The position numbers and the translations under genes were made by a program. The notes beneath the pieces were generated by a model. It was not told the DNA's origin, did no database searches, and saw only the letters and a program-made list of their open reading frames with translations. DNA of 64,000 nt, from contig NC_057922.1 in the NCBI RefSeq assembly GCF_018873765.1, forward strand, positions 39,080,321-39,144,320. The letters run 5' to 3'. Of this stretch, positions 1 through 10,340 are shown piece after piece. Numbering within the stretch: position 1 is the stretch's first letter; each line of letters opens with the position of its first letter. Source of the stretch: Telopea speciosissima (lineage: Eukaryota; Streptophyta; Magnoliopsida; Proteales; Proteaceae).

Positions 1-196
1 CTAGCATGTTGATGTTTCCAGAACTTAAAAATGACAAACTATACCTAGTTATTACTACTTGTTAGGTCTTTATCTATCTATAACTGTGTCACTACTGTAG
101 GACAGGTAACTTAACCCCAACCCCTGACCAATGCATATCCAATATAATGTGTTGGTTTTTTCCTTTTATTTTAATCCAATATCTAATTTCAGAGAT

Positions 197-841
197 ATGG
201 CTGACATAACACCAAAGCAGGAATTGCTTAAAAATGTTCCGGTGTATCTTGACACAACACCACCGTTATGTGAATGTGGTGGTGGAAAGATGCTTTATCT
301 TATATCCCAAACCGCAAATAATCTTGACCGTCCATTTTATAAATGTCCTCGAGATGGTCGGCATCGACGAGACTTCCTTTGGATGGATGAATATTGGGCA
401 AAGATAGAGCAAGACATAGATACTTATCCATTTTATTTTTACCATCTCATCCAACCGCTAACCATATAGGGACATGCATATGCACCTCCAAAATCACCGC
501 GAGATGTGAAACAAGTGAATATTCCTTACCTTCATTAATTCTTTATGAATTTATTTACTTTTTTTCTGTATGTAAGATTTAACCATTCTTTATATTGATT
601 AATACAGGTTGGAACTGTTGCTGAGAAAGAAACACAGAGATCAATGATTATAACCCATGATGTACAAGACTTGGAAAAGCAAGTGCGAGAATTAAGAGAG
701 GAGATGCGGGGTTTGCTAGAGGTTAACCAAGGATTGCATCATGAGGTGCACAGTTTGAAAATCAAATTGGATGAAATAGAGAGGTCAATCAAATTTTTTG
801 TAGTTGTGTTATGGTGTTATTGGTTAGTGTATTTGTATTAG
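197..841 (+). pseudogene. GRF-type zinc-finger protein with C-terminal coiled coil and membrane segment; one in-frame stop
   Basis: Two exons fit: 197-514 (donor GTGAAT) and 608-841 (acceptor ending TACAG), joined in phase 0. Exon 1 gives the GRF zinc-finger pattern: CEC at residues 25-27, then SQTANNLDRPFYKCP with Cys50, then DFLWMDE at about 59-65. GRF fingers bind nucleic acid in known families. The usual fourth Cys just before the FxW motif is missing (Arg58/Asp59), with His56 as a possible substitute. Exon 2 encodes a heptad-rich stretch (about 654-790) and ends in a hydrophobic segment (FFVVVLWCYWLVYLY) that looks like a tail anchor. This layout is common in small plant GRF proteins. 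A TAG at 467-469 interrupts exon 1, but the same frame continues (GHAYAPPKSPRDVKQ) to the donor, which suggests a recent nonsense change or a sequence error. Confidence 0.6.
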
Positions 842-1052
842 TGTTGATTTGCAAAAATCTGTGAATGTTTGATGTAAGGAACCTTTTCTTATTGTTTATG
901 AAGTAATTCTTATAGCATTCGAAGTAACACCTGTTCCTATACACCGATTGATACAAACTAGAAATCTTCTACATTGTTTATGGTGGAATCATGAATCAGG
1001 AATCAATCTTTCACATTAATAAGTAAACACAGAGCAAGTTCAAATTTAGAGT

Positions 1053-1265
1053 TCAATTATTAGCGTCACCCGACTTACAAACATGGAGAATGGTAAGAGT
1101 GTATTTGAACTCCGTGGGCCCAATCATAACATTTGCTAAGCAGTCACGAACTAAAACAATTGTTGCGTCAATCTCTCCAATTTTGCAGAGCCCTTTGACA
1201 AGAGATAAGTAGGCAATTATAGTAGGACCACAAGACATTTCATTTACATGCCTCCTTGAGATCTC
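1053..1265 (-). pseudogene. Pentatricopeptide-repeat (PPR) gene fragment
   Basis: The minus-strand frame reads VNEMSCGPTIIAYLSLVKGL then CKIGEID and, further on, KYTLTILHVCKSGDANN. The Y-LVKGLCKIGEID spacing is the helix-turn-helix of a P-type PPR repeat, and the following segment resembles the next repeat. PPR proteins normally bind organellar RNA and carry ten or more repeats. Here only about 1.5 repeats remain, with no targeting peptide or further repeats on either side, so it is a scrap. No introns or promoter are seen. The assignment rests on motif recognition by eye; the family is likely, the parent gene unknown. Confidence 0.55.
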
Positions 1266-1359
1266 CTATTTTTGCGAAACATGGAACATGCGTCCTTTAG
1301 TCCCAATATATTTTTTTTTTTGGGTAGAATAGTCCCAATATTTTGTAGCAAAGGAGTTT

Positions 1360-1439
1360 GGGCCTTGGTGGATTCGAACCACCATACCCTTAGAACATGC
1401 TCATGTTCCAAGTGCTCTACCAATTTGAGCTAAAGACCC
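1360..1439 (-). tRNA. tRNA-like sequence with an expanded anticodon arm (probable pseudo-tRNA)
   Basis: On the minus strand a 7-bp acceptor stem forms (GGGTCTT with AAGGCCC, one U-G pair). A D-arm (GCTC...GAGC with TTGGTA) and a perfect T-arm (GGTGG-TTCGAAT-CCACC) follow. Between D-arm and T-arm there are 30 nt instead of the usual 23. The anticodon region contains a palindrome AACATG-AG-CATGTT inside a CTTGG/CTAAG stem, so no normal 7-nt anticodon loop with U33 is visible. It could be an intron-bearing or organelle-derived relic. Identity cannot be assigned. Confidence 0.5.
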
Positions 1440-2245
1440 ATCAAGTAGAGATTGGAATTTACAAGTAATTTGAGAGCTTGCCACAAAACTTGCATCAAAG
1501 AGAATACCCAATACTAGGATCTTCATGCCTTTAGATCATACAAAGCACTACATATGGCAGCCTTGGCAGCCTTTAGAATACCAAATCAGATTATCATTCA
1601 TCCCCTCAAAGAGTGACACAGGGTTTTCCCAAACTCTTCCATCGAACACACTGGTCTCCCCCCTATGTTCTCCAATGGATACAAGACTGCATTAAACTCT
1701 CCGCCAACAGCCTAAGGTATATTAACCGGAGTCTCCATCTCCTACAAACTGATCCATAACAATCGACAATCACCAACCGAACAAAGAGCATGAACAAAAG
1801 AAATTAAAATCGTAGATATGCTACAGACAGTGCATCCCAATGTGATAAATTGCATATGGCTTTTAATCACTTGCACCTGCATATCCTGTCTCCAAAACAC
1901 CCACGTCATGCCGGTTGCATCCTATTCATCCAACAAACTACCATCTGAGTCCTGAAACCCCTATGACTCTGATTTCGAATCCTAAGTTGCCGACCTCACA
2001 TCTCTATCCCCATGCATAGGGATATTAAAGATTCTGCTCATAAGCTGCCAAAGTCGACTGTATCAACTTACCTTGATGACCAGAAAATTCAAAAATCCAT
2101 TTTGATTTTGTATGACTAGTTTACCTTCTTCAAGAAGTAGAATTCATGGCACCTATGATACTATCGAAGAAGGAAGGGAAGATGACGAATCCATGTCACC
2201 TATGATACTGAAAATCTTACCATTAAAACCTAAATCGGACTAAAC

Positions 2246-2253
<8 letters not shown>
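1440..2253. other. Non-coding stretch, nothing recognised
   Basis: No reading frame with recognisable homology, no tRNA-like fold and no clear repeat end was seen between the tRNA-like sequence and the GA microsatellite. Confidence 0.4.

Positions 2254-2276
<23 letters not shown>
2254..2276. repeat. (GA)n microsatellite
   Basis: Uninterrupted GA dinucleotides, about eleven units. Confidence 0.9.
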
Positions 2277-2370
2277 TGGGAAGGAATACCTGCCATTGTT
2301 CTTTTCTCCTACCCGATACTCTACACCTTTTCCACGAAACTAAAGAAAACTATGGACTTAGTTTATAAAT

Positions 2371-2613
2371 CACTGCCTTGCCTAAGAAAAATATGGTTCA
2401 AAATGATGGCTAACATCGCAGGGATGAGAAAAATATGGTTTGAAACGATGGCTAAAATTGCAGGGATGAGACTGAGTTTCACTCTTCAAGTCACTGCCTT
2501 GCTTGAGAAAAAATAATCACTGCCTTGCCTGAGAAAAATAGGAGAGGTTGGGGATTCTAAGGTTTCAAACGATGGCTAAAATCCCCCGGATGAGAGTGAG
2601 TTTCACTCTTCAG
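2371..2613. repeat. Degenerate local tandem repeat
   Basis: The phrases CACTGCCTTGCCT.AGAAAAAT, AACGATGGCTAAAAT and GAGTTTCACTCTTCA each recur two or three times in the same order, with drift in spacing and sequence. It is an old, irregular tandem duplication of a roughly 60-110 bp block. No coding content was recognised. Confidence 0.6.
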
Positions 2614-3753
2614 AATAGATGTGAGAACGAAGCATTCGACGAGAGAGCGAGGGAGAGAGAGGAAGTGTATTTGGGATCGTATTTCTTTTCTTTTTTTTTA
2701 ATTCGGTAATATGTATCGTATTTCACTTAAAATCATATAATGTTTTGGAATTCAATTAACGGACAAGATTTATCGATACCAATTCTATGGATAAGATTAC
2801 TCCCGACCATGGATTCCCTTACCTGCACCGCCGACCAGAAAACCTTTTGCCTTTATTTTTAATATAAATAAATATATCGTATATATTATACGTGTATAAT
2901 ATGTTGTCCCCTAAAATACACATTTTTATTTTGTTTGTATCTATGTAATTATACATAAAAATAAAATTTTAATTATACATTAGAATTAGAATCTAATAAA
3001 TTAGACAGAATGCAAAATGATTCTGATTTTAATTGTTTATATGGTTTGATTTTGAGGTGTAAATTGAACCAAACCGTATAAGCAGAACCGACAGATTGAC
3101 ATCCTTGCCTATATGTTTTTTGGTGTTCCCCCTCTGTATCACCTCTAGTTCCCTAGTGCCTTGAACAAGGGGAGGCACAATGACCACCCTACTCCTACCA
3201 GAATACTCTGCCTGGTGGGGTTCACCCATTCCAATAATTATCACTTCCAATTCGCGGGTATCTACAATTCCACCAATTCCTCTAATAGGGGGAGTGGACC
3301 CCACTTTGGGCAATATTTTCGGGCAAGAGGTAGGTGGTCATTTCTACCCTCATATGAGGTATTGAAGGAATTGGAGGGGATAATGACTCTCACCATTCAC
3401 CCCTTGTTAGAGGCACAACGGAACTAGGTCAGGCAGGGAACTGGAGGAGATAATTTTCCCCTGTTAGCATATTAGCATATTAGCATTCCATTAATCACAG
3501 AGGTTTAGGGATTACCTAAATCGAATGGAATCGTAGCGGAAGGGATGATCGAATGCGGCTTGCAGTTACGAGCAGATTACGATCACAAACAATCTCGAAA
3601 GGTTTATCCACGAAGAAGAACTCCACACCACAAAACCTTAGGCAACGCTGGAAACCCTAGGAAAAACACAGAACTTGAAAGAGAAGGAGAGTTTCTAATT
3701 GTGTTCATGTCTTAGGGTTTGAGCCAAATAACATATTTATAGGCTAAAACCCA
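2614..3753. other. Non-coding stretch, AT-rich then possible leader-like sequence
   Basis: 2,840-3,010 is very AT-rich. 3,480-3,750 read on the minus strand has a TATAAATA-like box and a leader-like run, which could be an old repeat promoter or LTR remnant. No terminal repeats, primer-binding site or coding region support a firm call. Confidence 0.3.
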
Positions 3754-4123
3754 GATTTTTTTCCTCTAAGGTTCCCTCACCCATACAGTTGTGAGGTTCC
3801 TTTTACGGATGTTCGACATGTGTCAGCCACAAATCCAACGGCTGGTTTTTCAAAAATTAAGTTATTTATATACTTATGACTCTCTCTCTCTCTCCTCTCT
3901 CAACTCTTTCCTCAAAACCACTCTGGTCTTCTCTCTCCTCTCTCCACGTAAGCAGTTCCCCAAATAAAGAGTAACTCTCACGTCTCCTATTTCCCGCTCT
4001 TGTCTCTCTCCTCTCTTTATACCATTTTCAAAACTCAACGAAGAGCGAAGCCAAGAGACAGAGACGGGAAGAACAAAGAGGTGGCCAATGGGTGCATTGA
4101 TGGGTAATGAAGATTGATCGAGT
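3754..4123 (-). repeat. Inverted copy of the CAP-D3 upstream segment
   Basis: The reverse complement matches 37,709-38,099 (and 61,529-61,931) over most of its length. It includes the pyrimidine/purine-rich GAGA tract, the TATATAAATAAC box and the sequence around CATCAATGCACCCATTG. Similarity fades abruptly at both ends. It shows either that the segment upstream of CAP-D3 is a dispersed repeat or that part of that promoter was copied here in inverse orientation. Confidence 0.75.
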
Positions 4124-4329
4124 CTCTTCAGCTTCAAGCAGACCGTTGGTGCGTTCTGGAATCAGAAAGCCGTAGCTTGCTTTGGTTAGTGGTCTCCTAA
4201 ATTTTTTTCCCTTATGAAGAGCCTCTGTTCTTATCATAACTTAATTTTTAGTTTGTTTATCTTGGATTTTTTTTGCCAATTTCGAGAAGTGTATGGTGTT
4301 CTTCCCCTTGTTTATCTTGGATTTATTTA

Positions 4330-4720
4330 CTTGCTAATCGATTTTGTTCATTGAGTGGAATCCCCAACGTATCGAAATACCGAAGAAGCTCTGCATCAGC
4401 CTCTTTTATGCTGTTCAGCGTAGGTTTCTTCTTCGGTTTTGAGTAATAATAGAAGTCTTGGAAATTGTTTGGAGGGTATTGATTGTTCGACCACTTGGGT
4501 TCCTTCATTTTAAGGAATTTATGGAAAGCATCCAACCTATATTGAAGCATCCAATCTGGTTCATCCTTTCTTGAAGAAATCAGTCAAATTGTCTCCTCCG
4601 TAAGCCCTTTCGGGATCGAAAACGATTCGAAATCCGATACAAAACCCCATTTGTAATCTCTTTTAAGGAATTTTTTAATTGGATCATCAGTTGGGTTGCA
4701 GCCAGTGGTTGCTGGTATTT
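4330..4720 (-). pseudogene. SUFB: SUFB (Fe-S cluster scaffold) gene fragment
   Basis: The minus-strand reading gives DYKWGFVSDFESFSIPKGLT, then LISSRKDEPDWMLQYRLDAF, then FLKMKEPKWSNNQYPP, then KPKKKPTLNS, then GIPLNEQNRLA. This is the N-terminal part of the plastid SufB/ABCI8 scaffold of the SUF iron-sulphur assembly complex. One in-frame TGA replaces the Arg of the expected T(I/V)RLIS motif. Similarity stops at RLA, well before the catalytic C-terminal beta-helix domain. Only about 110 of roughly 550 residues are present and the open frame is broken, so this is a dead fragment. The adjacent unrelated fragments (DUF295, C2) suggest collection by a transposable element. Confidence 0.8.
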
Positions 4721-4912
4721 AGAATTTGAACTTTTAGGTTGAATTTCTTTTATTAAATTTTTGTTACCCAATGAACTAGTTGTTGAAGCCTCGAGTATTT
4801 CTTGCTAGCTGCTGCTGCTACTTCACCAAACTTGTTTATCTTAAAATTCTGTATAATTGGAAGTCTTAACCTTTTCTTGGCTCAGTTACACAAATTCTCC
4901 ATTTGAATGAGA

Positions 4913-5077
4913 AACTTACACATTGGCAGGAGGGTGGGTACATATGACTGGGTTCAAAATTCCCATTCTAGGTTTAAAGACATTATTTTTTACAATGGAG
5001 AAGTGTATGGTATTACTTGCCAATTTGATCTTATGATTGTGGAGTTTGGCCCTCTTCATCCAATAGTAACCAGTTGT
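4913..5077 (+). pseudogene. DUF295 (F-box/SKIP23-type) fragment
   Basis: The frame reads SRFKDIIFYNGEVYGITCQF followed by DLMIVEFGPLHP. This matches the beta-propeller-like DUF295 domain of plant F-box proteins, where a (F/Y)xDVIYxxGxFYAV-type motif is followed by a hydrophobic strand. Only about 50 residues are preserved; no F-box or start context is present. It is a fragment, on the opposite strand to the SUFB piece and directly upstream of the C2 piece. Confidence 0.55.
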
Positions 5078-5216
5078 AACATTGTTTTTCCAGTGAAAGG
5101 GAAACTTAACTTTCCACATCCTAGTTGATTTTCAAAGTGTATGTCCAATAAAATTCATGTGGATATGCTTTCCTTTCCACATCCTTGTTGATTTTCATTG
5201 CTTACTTTGTTTGCAG

Positions 5217-5494
5217 TTTATGACAAGGATACATTCACACCAGATGATTGCATGGGAGAGGCTGAGATTGACATCCAACCCTTGGTCAGTGCTTCCAAAG
5301 TTCATGAGAATTCCACCATCCTTGAGTACATTGAGCGCGAAAAATGTATAGCTAACAAAAACAATGGCTTGGTAAAGGACAACATTATCAGCCTAGTATG
5401 TGGAAGGGTAAAGTAAGACATCACAATCAAGTTGTAGCACGTCGAGCGTGGAGTGTTAGAGATTGAGCTTGAATGTGTTCCTCCTAGTCAATGA
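5217..5494 (+). pseudogene. AGD11/12/13-type C2-domain exon, pseudogene
   Basis: An acceptor (TTTGTTTGCAG, ending 5,216) opens an exon reading VYDKDTFTPDDCMGEAEIDI, then LVKDNIISLVCGRVK, then DITIKL, then HVERGVLEIELECVPPSQ and a stop at 5,492-5,494. This is the C-terminal part of the calcium-binding C2 domain of plant ARF-GAP AGD11-13 (ZAC) proteins, which act in membrane traffic. Two stop codons interrupt the frame after GRVK and after IKL, both at places where Gln is expected (CAA to TAA, CAG to TAG). Intact exon borders with in-frame stops indicate a copied genomic fragment, not a processed transcript. Confidence 0.8.
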
Positions 5495-7248
5495 GGCCAG
5501 ATTTATTATTATGTAAATTCAAATGCACAAAGAGTTGTTTCTATAATGCCAACAACACACTAGAATTTGTATCACTGGATTCGTTTTGGGAAGATCATTC
5601 AACCCTACAATTGTGTGCCATTGAATCAGATATATTTGTTTGTATTCATAAATCTTCAATTAGCGTATTGGCTTTGAATATTATCAATTAAATAGAAAAT
5701 CTTTTTTGTTTATCCCTTGTAAGCAAGGTTGAAAGCCTCAACATCATAGTTACATGGTTCTGTTTCAAGAGGAACTAAATGAGTAATACAAGTTAGTTGA
5801 TAGGCAATGAACACCCAAGCCATTGTGAAATTGCTTGTGTTTTTTTTTTATTAGAGTGTTGAAAGGAAGGACAAAATCTTAGGACCAATTTTCTTTTAGG
5901 TTTTATTGTTCCCTCTTCCCATAATCAAGTTAGTCTGATGCACATATTATTAAAGTTTAGGAGCTCTTACTCTCTCTTATTGTTCTTCTAATTTTCTCTT
6001 CTAATCAGTATATCAAGTTAATTACTTCATCTTTATCATTTCAAATTTTTTTTAATTAGATTGTTGAGTGGAAGGATAGCATCTCAAAAGCAATTTTTTA
6101 TTTTTATTTTTATTGTTCCCTCTTCCATAATCAGGTACGTATAATGCAAAATAATTATAGGTATTCATCTTCCTTAAATTGAAGATGGATATGGATTTTT
6201 GACTATATGTATGTACTTAAATTTAATGGAATGTATTCCCTACTTGGCTGTGACCTATTGCTATACGTTTTGCTTGGTTGAAGTAACATATAACCACTTA
6301 GACCCATTGATTTTTCTGTAAGACTCCATCAAGAAGGGAAACAATATTGGTTTATAGATCATAGTGCCATCAGAGAAAATGAATTGAATCTACTGTGCCA
6401 GCAGAGAAAATGAATTTACACCACCAAGCACCAACCAAAATTGTGGAAGCATGGTACAAAAAGTGATATATATTGGCAATTGGTTTATGTAGCTGGATAA
6501 AATAAGTCCTGAGAATAATAACTGAGATTTAAGAGACTAGGTAAGTTAAAATGTTTCAAGGTTTCACCACTGGCTTCATTCACAGTAACTTCAAAGCTCC
6601 ACCAAGTACTTACAACGAAAAATGAGAGGATGAAAAATAAAACCACAATTCTCCTCCAGAAGCAAGAAAAAAAATAATGATATGGGGTAGCTAAGTTAAA
6701 AAGCTTCAAAACACAACAGTCTCTCCTTCTTTCCTTCTTTCCTATTCCTAGCTATCATTTCAACAATCTTTAACCATTCCATAACTGCAAGCCTGCCACA
6801 AACAAATGATTACAATCAGCATTTTTCTTAGATATCTAAACAACCCTAAGAGACAATGCATTTAATTGGAGGAGAGAAATTAAATCTACCTATCTTATGT
6901 CAACTAAACATTCAGATCAGGAAATAAGTTCATTGATGAAGCTTATTTTTCTGAAGGTATGGAAGACTGGGAGGCAAATAGATCAACATTCGCCTACACA
7001 TGAAGCAAAAAAATATTAACAAAAAATTGACAAGGAATTATCCTACAATGAGTATATAATTAAATTATCAAAGCAACACCTGAGAAATAGAGACTTGAGA
7101 GGAATTTATACAGTCCATAGAATAATCAAATGAACTCTGTGCCTATGCATAAAATGTCGCTTAGTTAACCACAAAAACTGAATCGCATAATTTAACTTTA
7201 TTAAATCAAACAATGAATAGAAAGTACCTGAGATGCAACTATTTTTTT
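5495..7248. other. Non-coding stretch, nothing recognised
   Basis: AT-rich with several poly-T runs. Two copies of a phrase around TTGTTCCCTCTTCC(C)ATAATCA (near 5,910 and 6,115) show a small local duplication. A 74-codon minus-strand frame at 6,485-6,709 has one hydrophobic stretch but no recognisable family. Confidence 0.4.
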
Positions 7249-9316
7249 TTATTTCTTTCTCTTTTTTGGTTTTTCTATACAACTTTTAATTCTTTTACTT
7301 GGATTGGAGCCCGGCTTCTTCTTCCTCTCTTTCTTTTTAAGCCCTTTCACTATATATAGATTTAAATCCTCCGTTGATTCTTCTTCATTTAAGTTTGGGG
7401 CTTGCCGAGAAAGATTTTCTAATTGTTTACACAAATCACTAGCAACATTGTTCACCAATGCATATCCCTCAGTTGAATTGGATGCTTGTGTAGCAATCTT
7501 TACTAGTTTAGGACAAAGAATCCTATACCGTTGTGTAAAATCCAAATTAACATCTTCCTCAACTTCTTTTCCACTGATATCTTCCACTACCATTTTTCTT
7601 GCCCCATGTGTCCATCTATTCAAAATGTATGCTTCAGGAATAACCTTGATATCTAATCTTTCCATAATCTTCATAACATGACAATATAGGATGCCAAATG
7701 ACTCAAATTTCTTGCAGTTACATTCAAGTATATACTCAGATGGATTACATTCAACTTTATATCCCACCCCAGCTGAACTAAAAACACCAACAACATACTT
7801 TTGGATGGTATTACTTTCATCTTTCTCTTTTATGTAGCACATACCAAATGATTCATATTCATCATGAAATAAGCCGAATATCAAAGGAGTGTATACTTTT
7901 GATGCCTGTACCATTATGGGTGTGTGCTTATATGCGTTCTTTGGCAGCTTATTTCTTGAATCAAACTCAGCCTTCAATTCATTAGCACGCTTATCATTCA
8001 CTACCCGCACAAAATGCTTAAAAAATTGTACAATATCTAAAGTGCACTTTGTATAATCCTTCAAGTCTGCATTTATGCTTTCACTTAGCTGTGTACTCCG
8101 CATACCTCCTGTAAATGTATTCTTCATATAACATCTGGTCTACTTATGTTTAAGCCCATAAATACGATCCAACCATGAACCATTTTTAACCTGATAGTCG
8201 AACCTTAGTTGTTCCCATGCATTCTCAAATTGTTCTTCCTCATCATATTGATATATATATGCATTTTTTCAGAACTGATAGGAAGTTTGACCCGTCCTTC
8301 ATTAAGTTACCTAGATGCTTAATCCCATGCTGCATCAAATGCCAAGTACACAGACCATGACATGTTGCAAGAAACACTTTTGAAATTGCATTTGCCATTG
8401 CAACATCTTGATCTATAAAATTTGTTATAGGCTTCTTTTTTCCATGACTTTCCAAGAAAGTCTCAAACAACCATTTGAATGATTCAACCGTCTCATCATA
8501 TAAAAGAGCTGCCCCAAATATAACAACTCCTCTGTGATGATTAAATCCACAAAAAATACCAAAAAGCCTATTCTCATTGTTTATACAAAAGGTTGTATCA
8601 AACGTCACAACATCACCAAAAAACGCATAATCTATTACCATTCTCGGATCGGCCCAAAAGATATTAGTTATCTGCTCTTCTGTATCCAACTGCAAGTTGT
8701 AAGTAAAAGAGGGATTGAGCTTGGTTTGTTTCACAAAATATCGTAACAAACTCCCCGGTTCACCATACTTTTAATCACGCTGACGTTTAGTACGGAGATA
8801 ATTGTAATGATCGGCTCGGGTATAACCAAGGCTCTGTCTCCCACCTGCCTGGTTGCCCATGAACTCAAAAAAAGGCTTAGGTTTAATTCCAGAATTATCA
8901 GCCAACTAAATTTCAGAGGCATGTACATCTGAAATGATCCGTTGTGACCGCATCATGTGGGTGGTAGATGCTAAATGAAACTCATGATTATGCTCCTCAA
9001 CAAAATCTTGGCATTCGTATTTTCCAGTTTTCAAAAGAATTATTCCCATATGAGCAGCACAATTAGTTCTCGTCTCTGCTCAAGAGTTACTTGCATCATC
9101 AACACACTTGTCCTTTGGCCGAATACCTTGTTTACTACAAACAAATCTCATCGAAGTTGTCACATTTTTATCATTCTTGCTCTTATTTATATAGTCTTTT
9201 CTGATACTAAAACCCAATCTTCTTCCGTAACTGTTATAGAACTCATATGCTTCATTATCATGATCAAATTGCATGCCAATGAAAGGCTTATCCGGTGTAT
9301 CTAATGGATTATCCAT
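7249..9316 (-). pseudogene. FAR1/FHY3-related (FRS) MULE-type transposase gene, broken
   Basis: Read on the minus strand from ATG at 9,316. The FAR1 DNA-binding domain comes first (FYNSYGRRLGFSIRK, FVCSKQG, then EEHNHEFHLASTTHMMRSQR). The MULE transposase core follows (GDVVTFDTTFCINN, then FIDQDVAMANAI, then CHGLCTWHLMQH). The SWIM zinc finger is CNCKKFESFGILYCH, and the tail is Lys-rich. This is the full architecture of FRS proteins: Mutator-derived factors, some domesticated in light signalling, others still in Jittery-like elements. The reading continues in one frame through several nonsense codons: after DDASNS, in SEI.LADNS, in RQRD.KYG, and in GLKHK.TRC, where Trp is expected. There is also a small ATAT-type frameshift near 8,245. 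No terminal inverted repeats were identified, so a dead MULE and a dead FRS gene remain alternatives. Confidence 0.85.
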
Positions 9317-10340
9317 AACCCACCTAAAGAGTAGCAAAGTATATAAAAACAACAATGATAATTCTCAAAATTAGAGATTCATAAACACACATGAAACCTA
9401 AGAAATAGACAATACAACTAAGAATAAGAATATAAAAGCCATAGATGTAATGAAACAAGAAACAATAGTATTTTTTGTCAATCTTAATGTTGAACCATGA
9501 CAAGGTTACAAGCATGTCTATAGCCTATTCTAGATCTCCAACACTCAATCTTCAAACTATCCCATAACCAAATCCAAGCCCAATTTCCAAAATCATGCTA
9601 ACTTTAACTCCAGCCAGACTCTACTCATTTTGAAGATTTTTTCTAAAGGAAAATTTATAATATTTCATTGGGGTCATTGGACCAATTTAAAATAAATTTG
9701 TCATCACTTATGAGAGGGCAAAGATGCTGGAAGATTTCCTTCTTCTTGCTCCTCCTCTACTAAATTCATCGCTTTGTCTTTTTGTGATCTGAATCTCTCT
9801 GAACTATCAAAAAACTGCTACATAGGCAATCCATCAACCTCTGAGTACTTCTTACAACACAAGTACTTCCTGCTTGTATGTTGGGACTAGTCTATGATTT
9901 AGCTTAATCCCAACCTCCATACGTATTTCCTAATTAGCTTCATTGTTTGACAACTGAACACTAGCAACAGCTCTTTGATGCTTTATGATTGCTCTTGTTA
10001 GCAAGTCTTTGAAAGTACCATGTTACAGATGATGGTCACAGAAACAGGTTTGTTTTTTTTGGAGGAGGTGGGCAAGTAAGAAAACCATTATCATTCCCTG
10101 CCAAGAACAAAATACTTTCACTATTCTTATCGTAACTTTTACAATGATCACTTACAGCAGAAAGTATTCAACTTTACACTAATTCAGGGTAGTTTTCAAG
10201 GCTTCTCAGACTTGGATTCTCTGTGTGGAAAATAGATCAACTACATTCTGTTAGATATAGAAAATAAAGATAGAACACGGCAAGTTTAGATGGTTTGGCA
10301 TCACTCCTACATTCAGCAGAAGAGAAGAATCTTAGTAACT
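9317..10340. other. Non-coding flank of the CACTA element
   Basis: No coding homology recognised. The 38 bases 10,283-10,320 are identical to 37,599-37,636 on the far side of the CACTA element, and 10,338-10,340 is the ACT that is repeated directly after the other end of the element. Confidence 0.4.

Noticed and set aside
3481-3753. LTR-retrotransposon end
   Set aside because: A TATA-like box and leader-like sequence are visible, but there are no TG...CA ends, paired repeat, primer-binding site or coding remnant.
4028-4237. 69-codon minus-strand frame as a gene
   Set aside because: It covers the inverted CAP-D3 upstream repeat; the matching frame near CAP-D3 differs and has no family.
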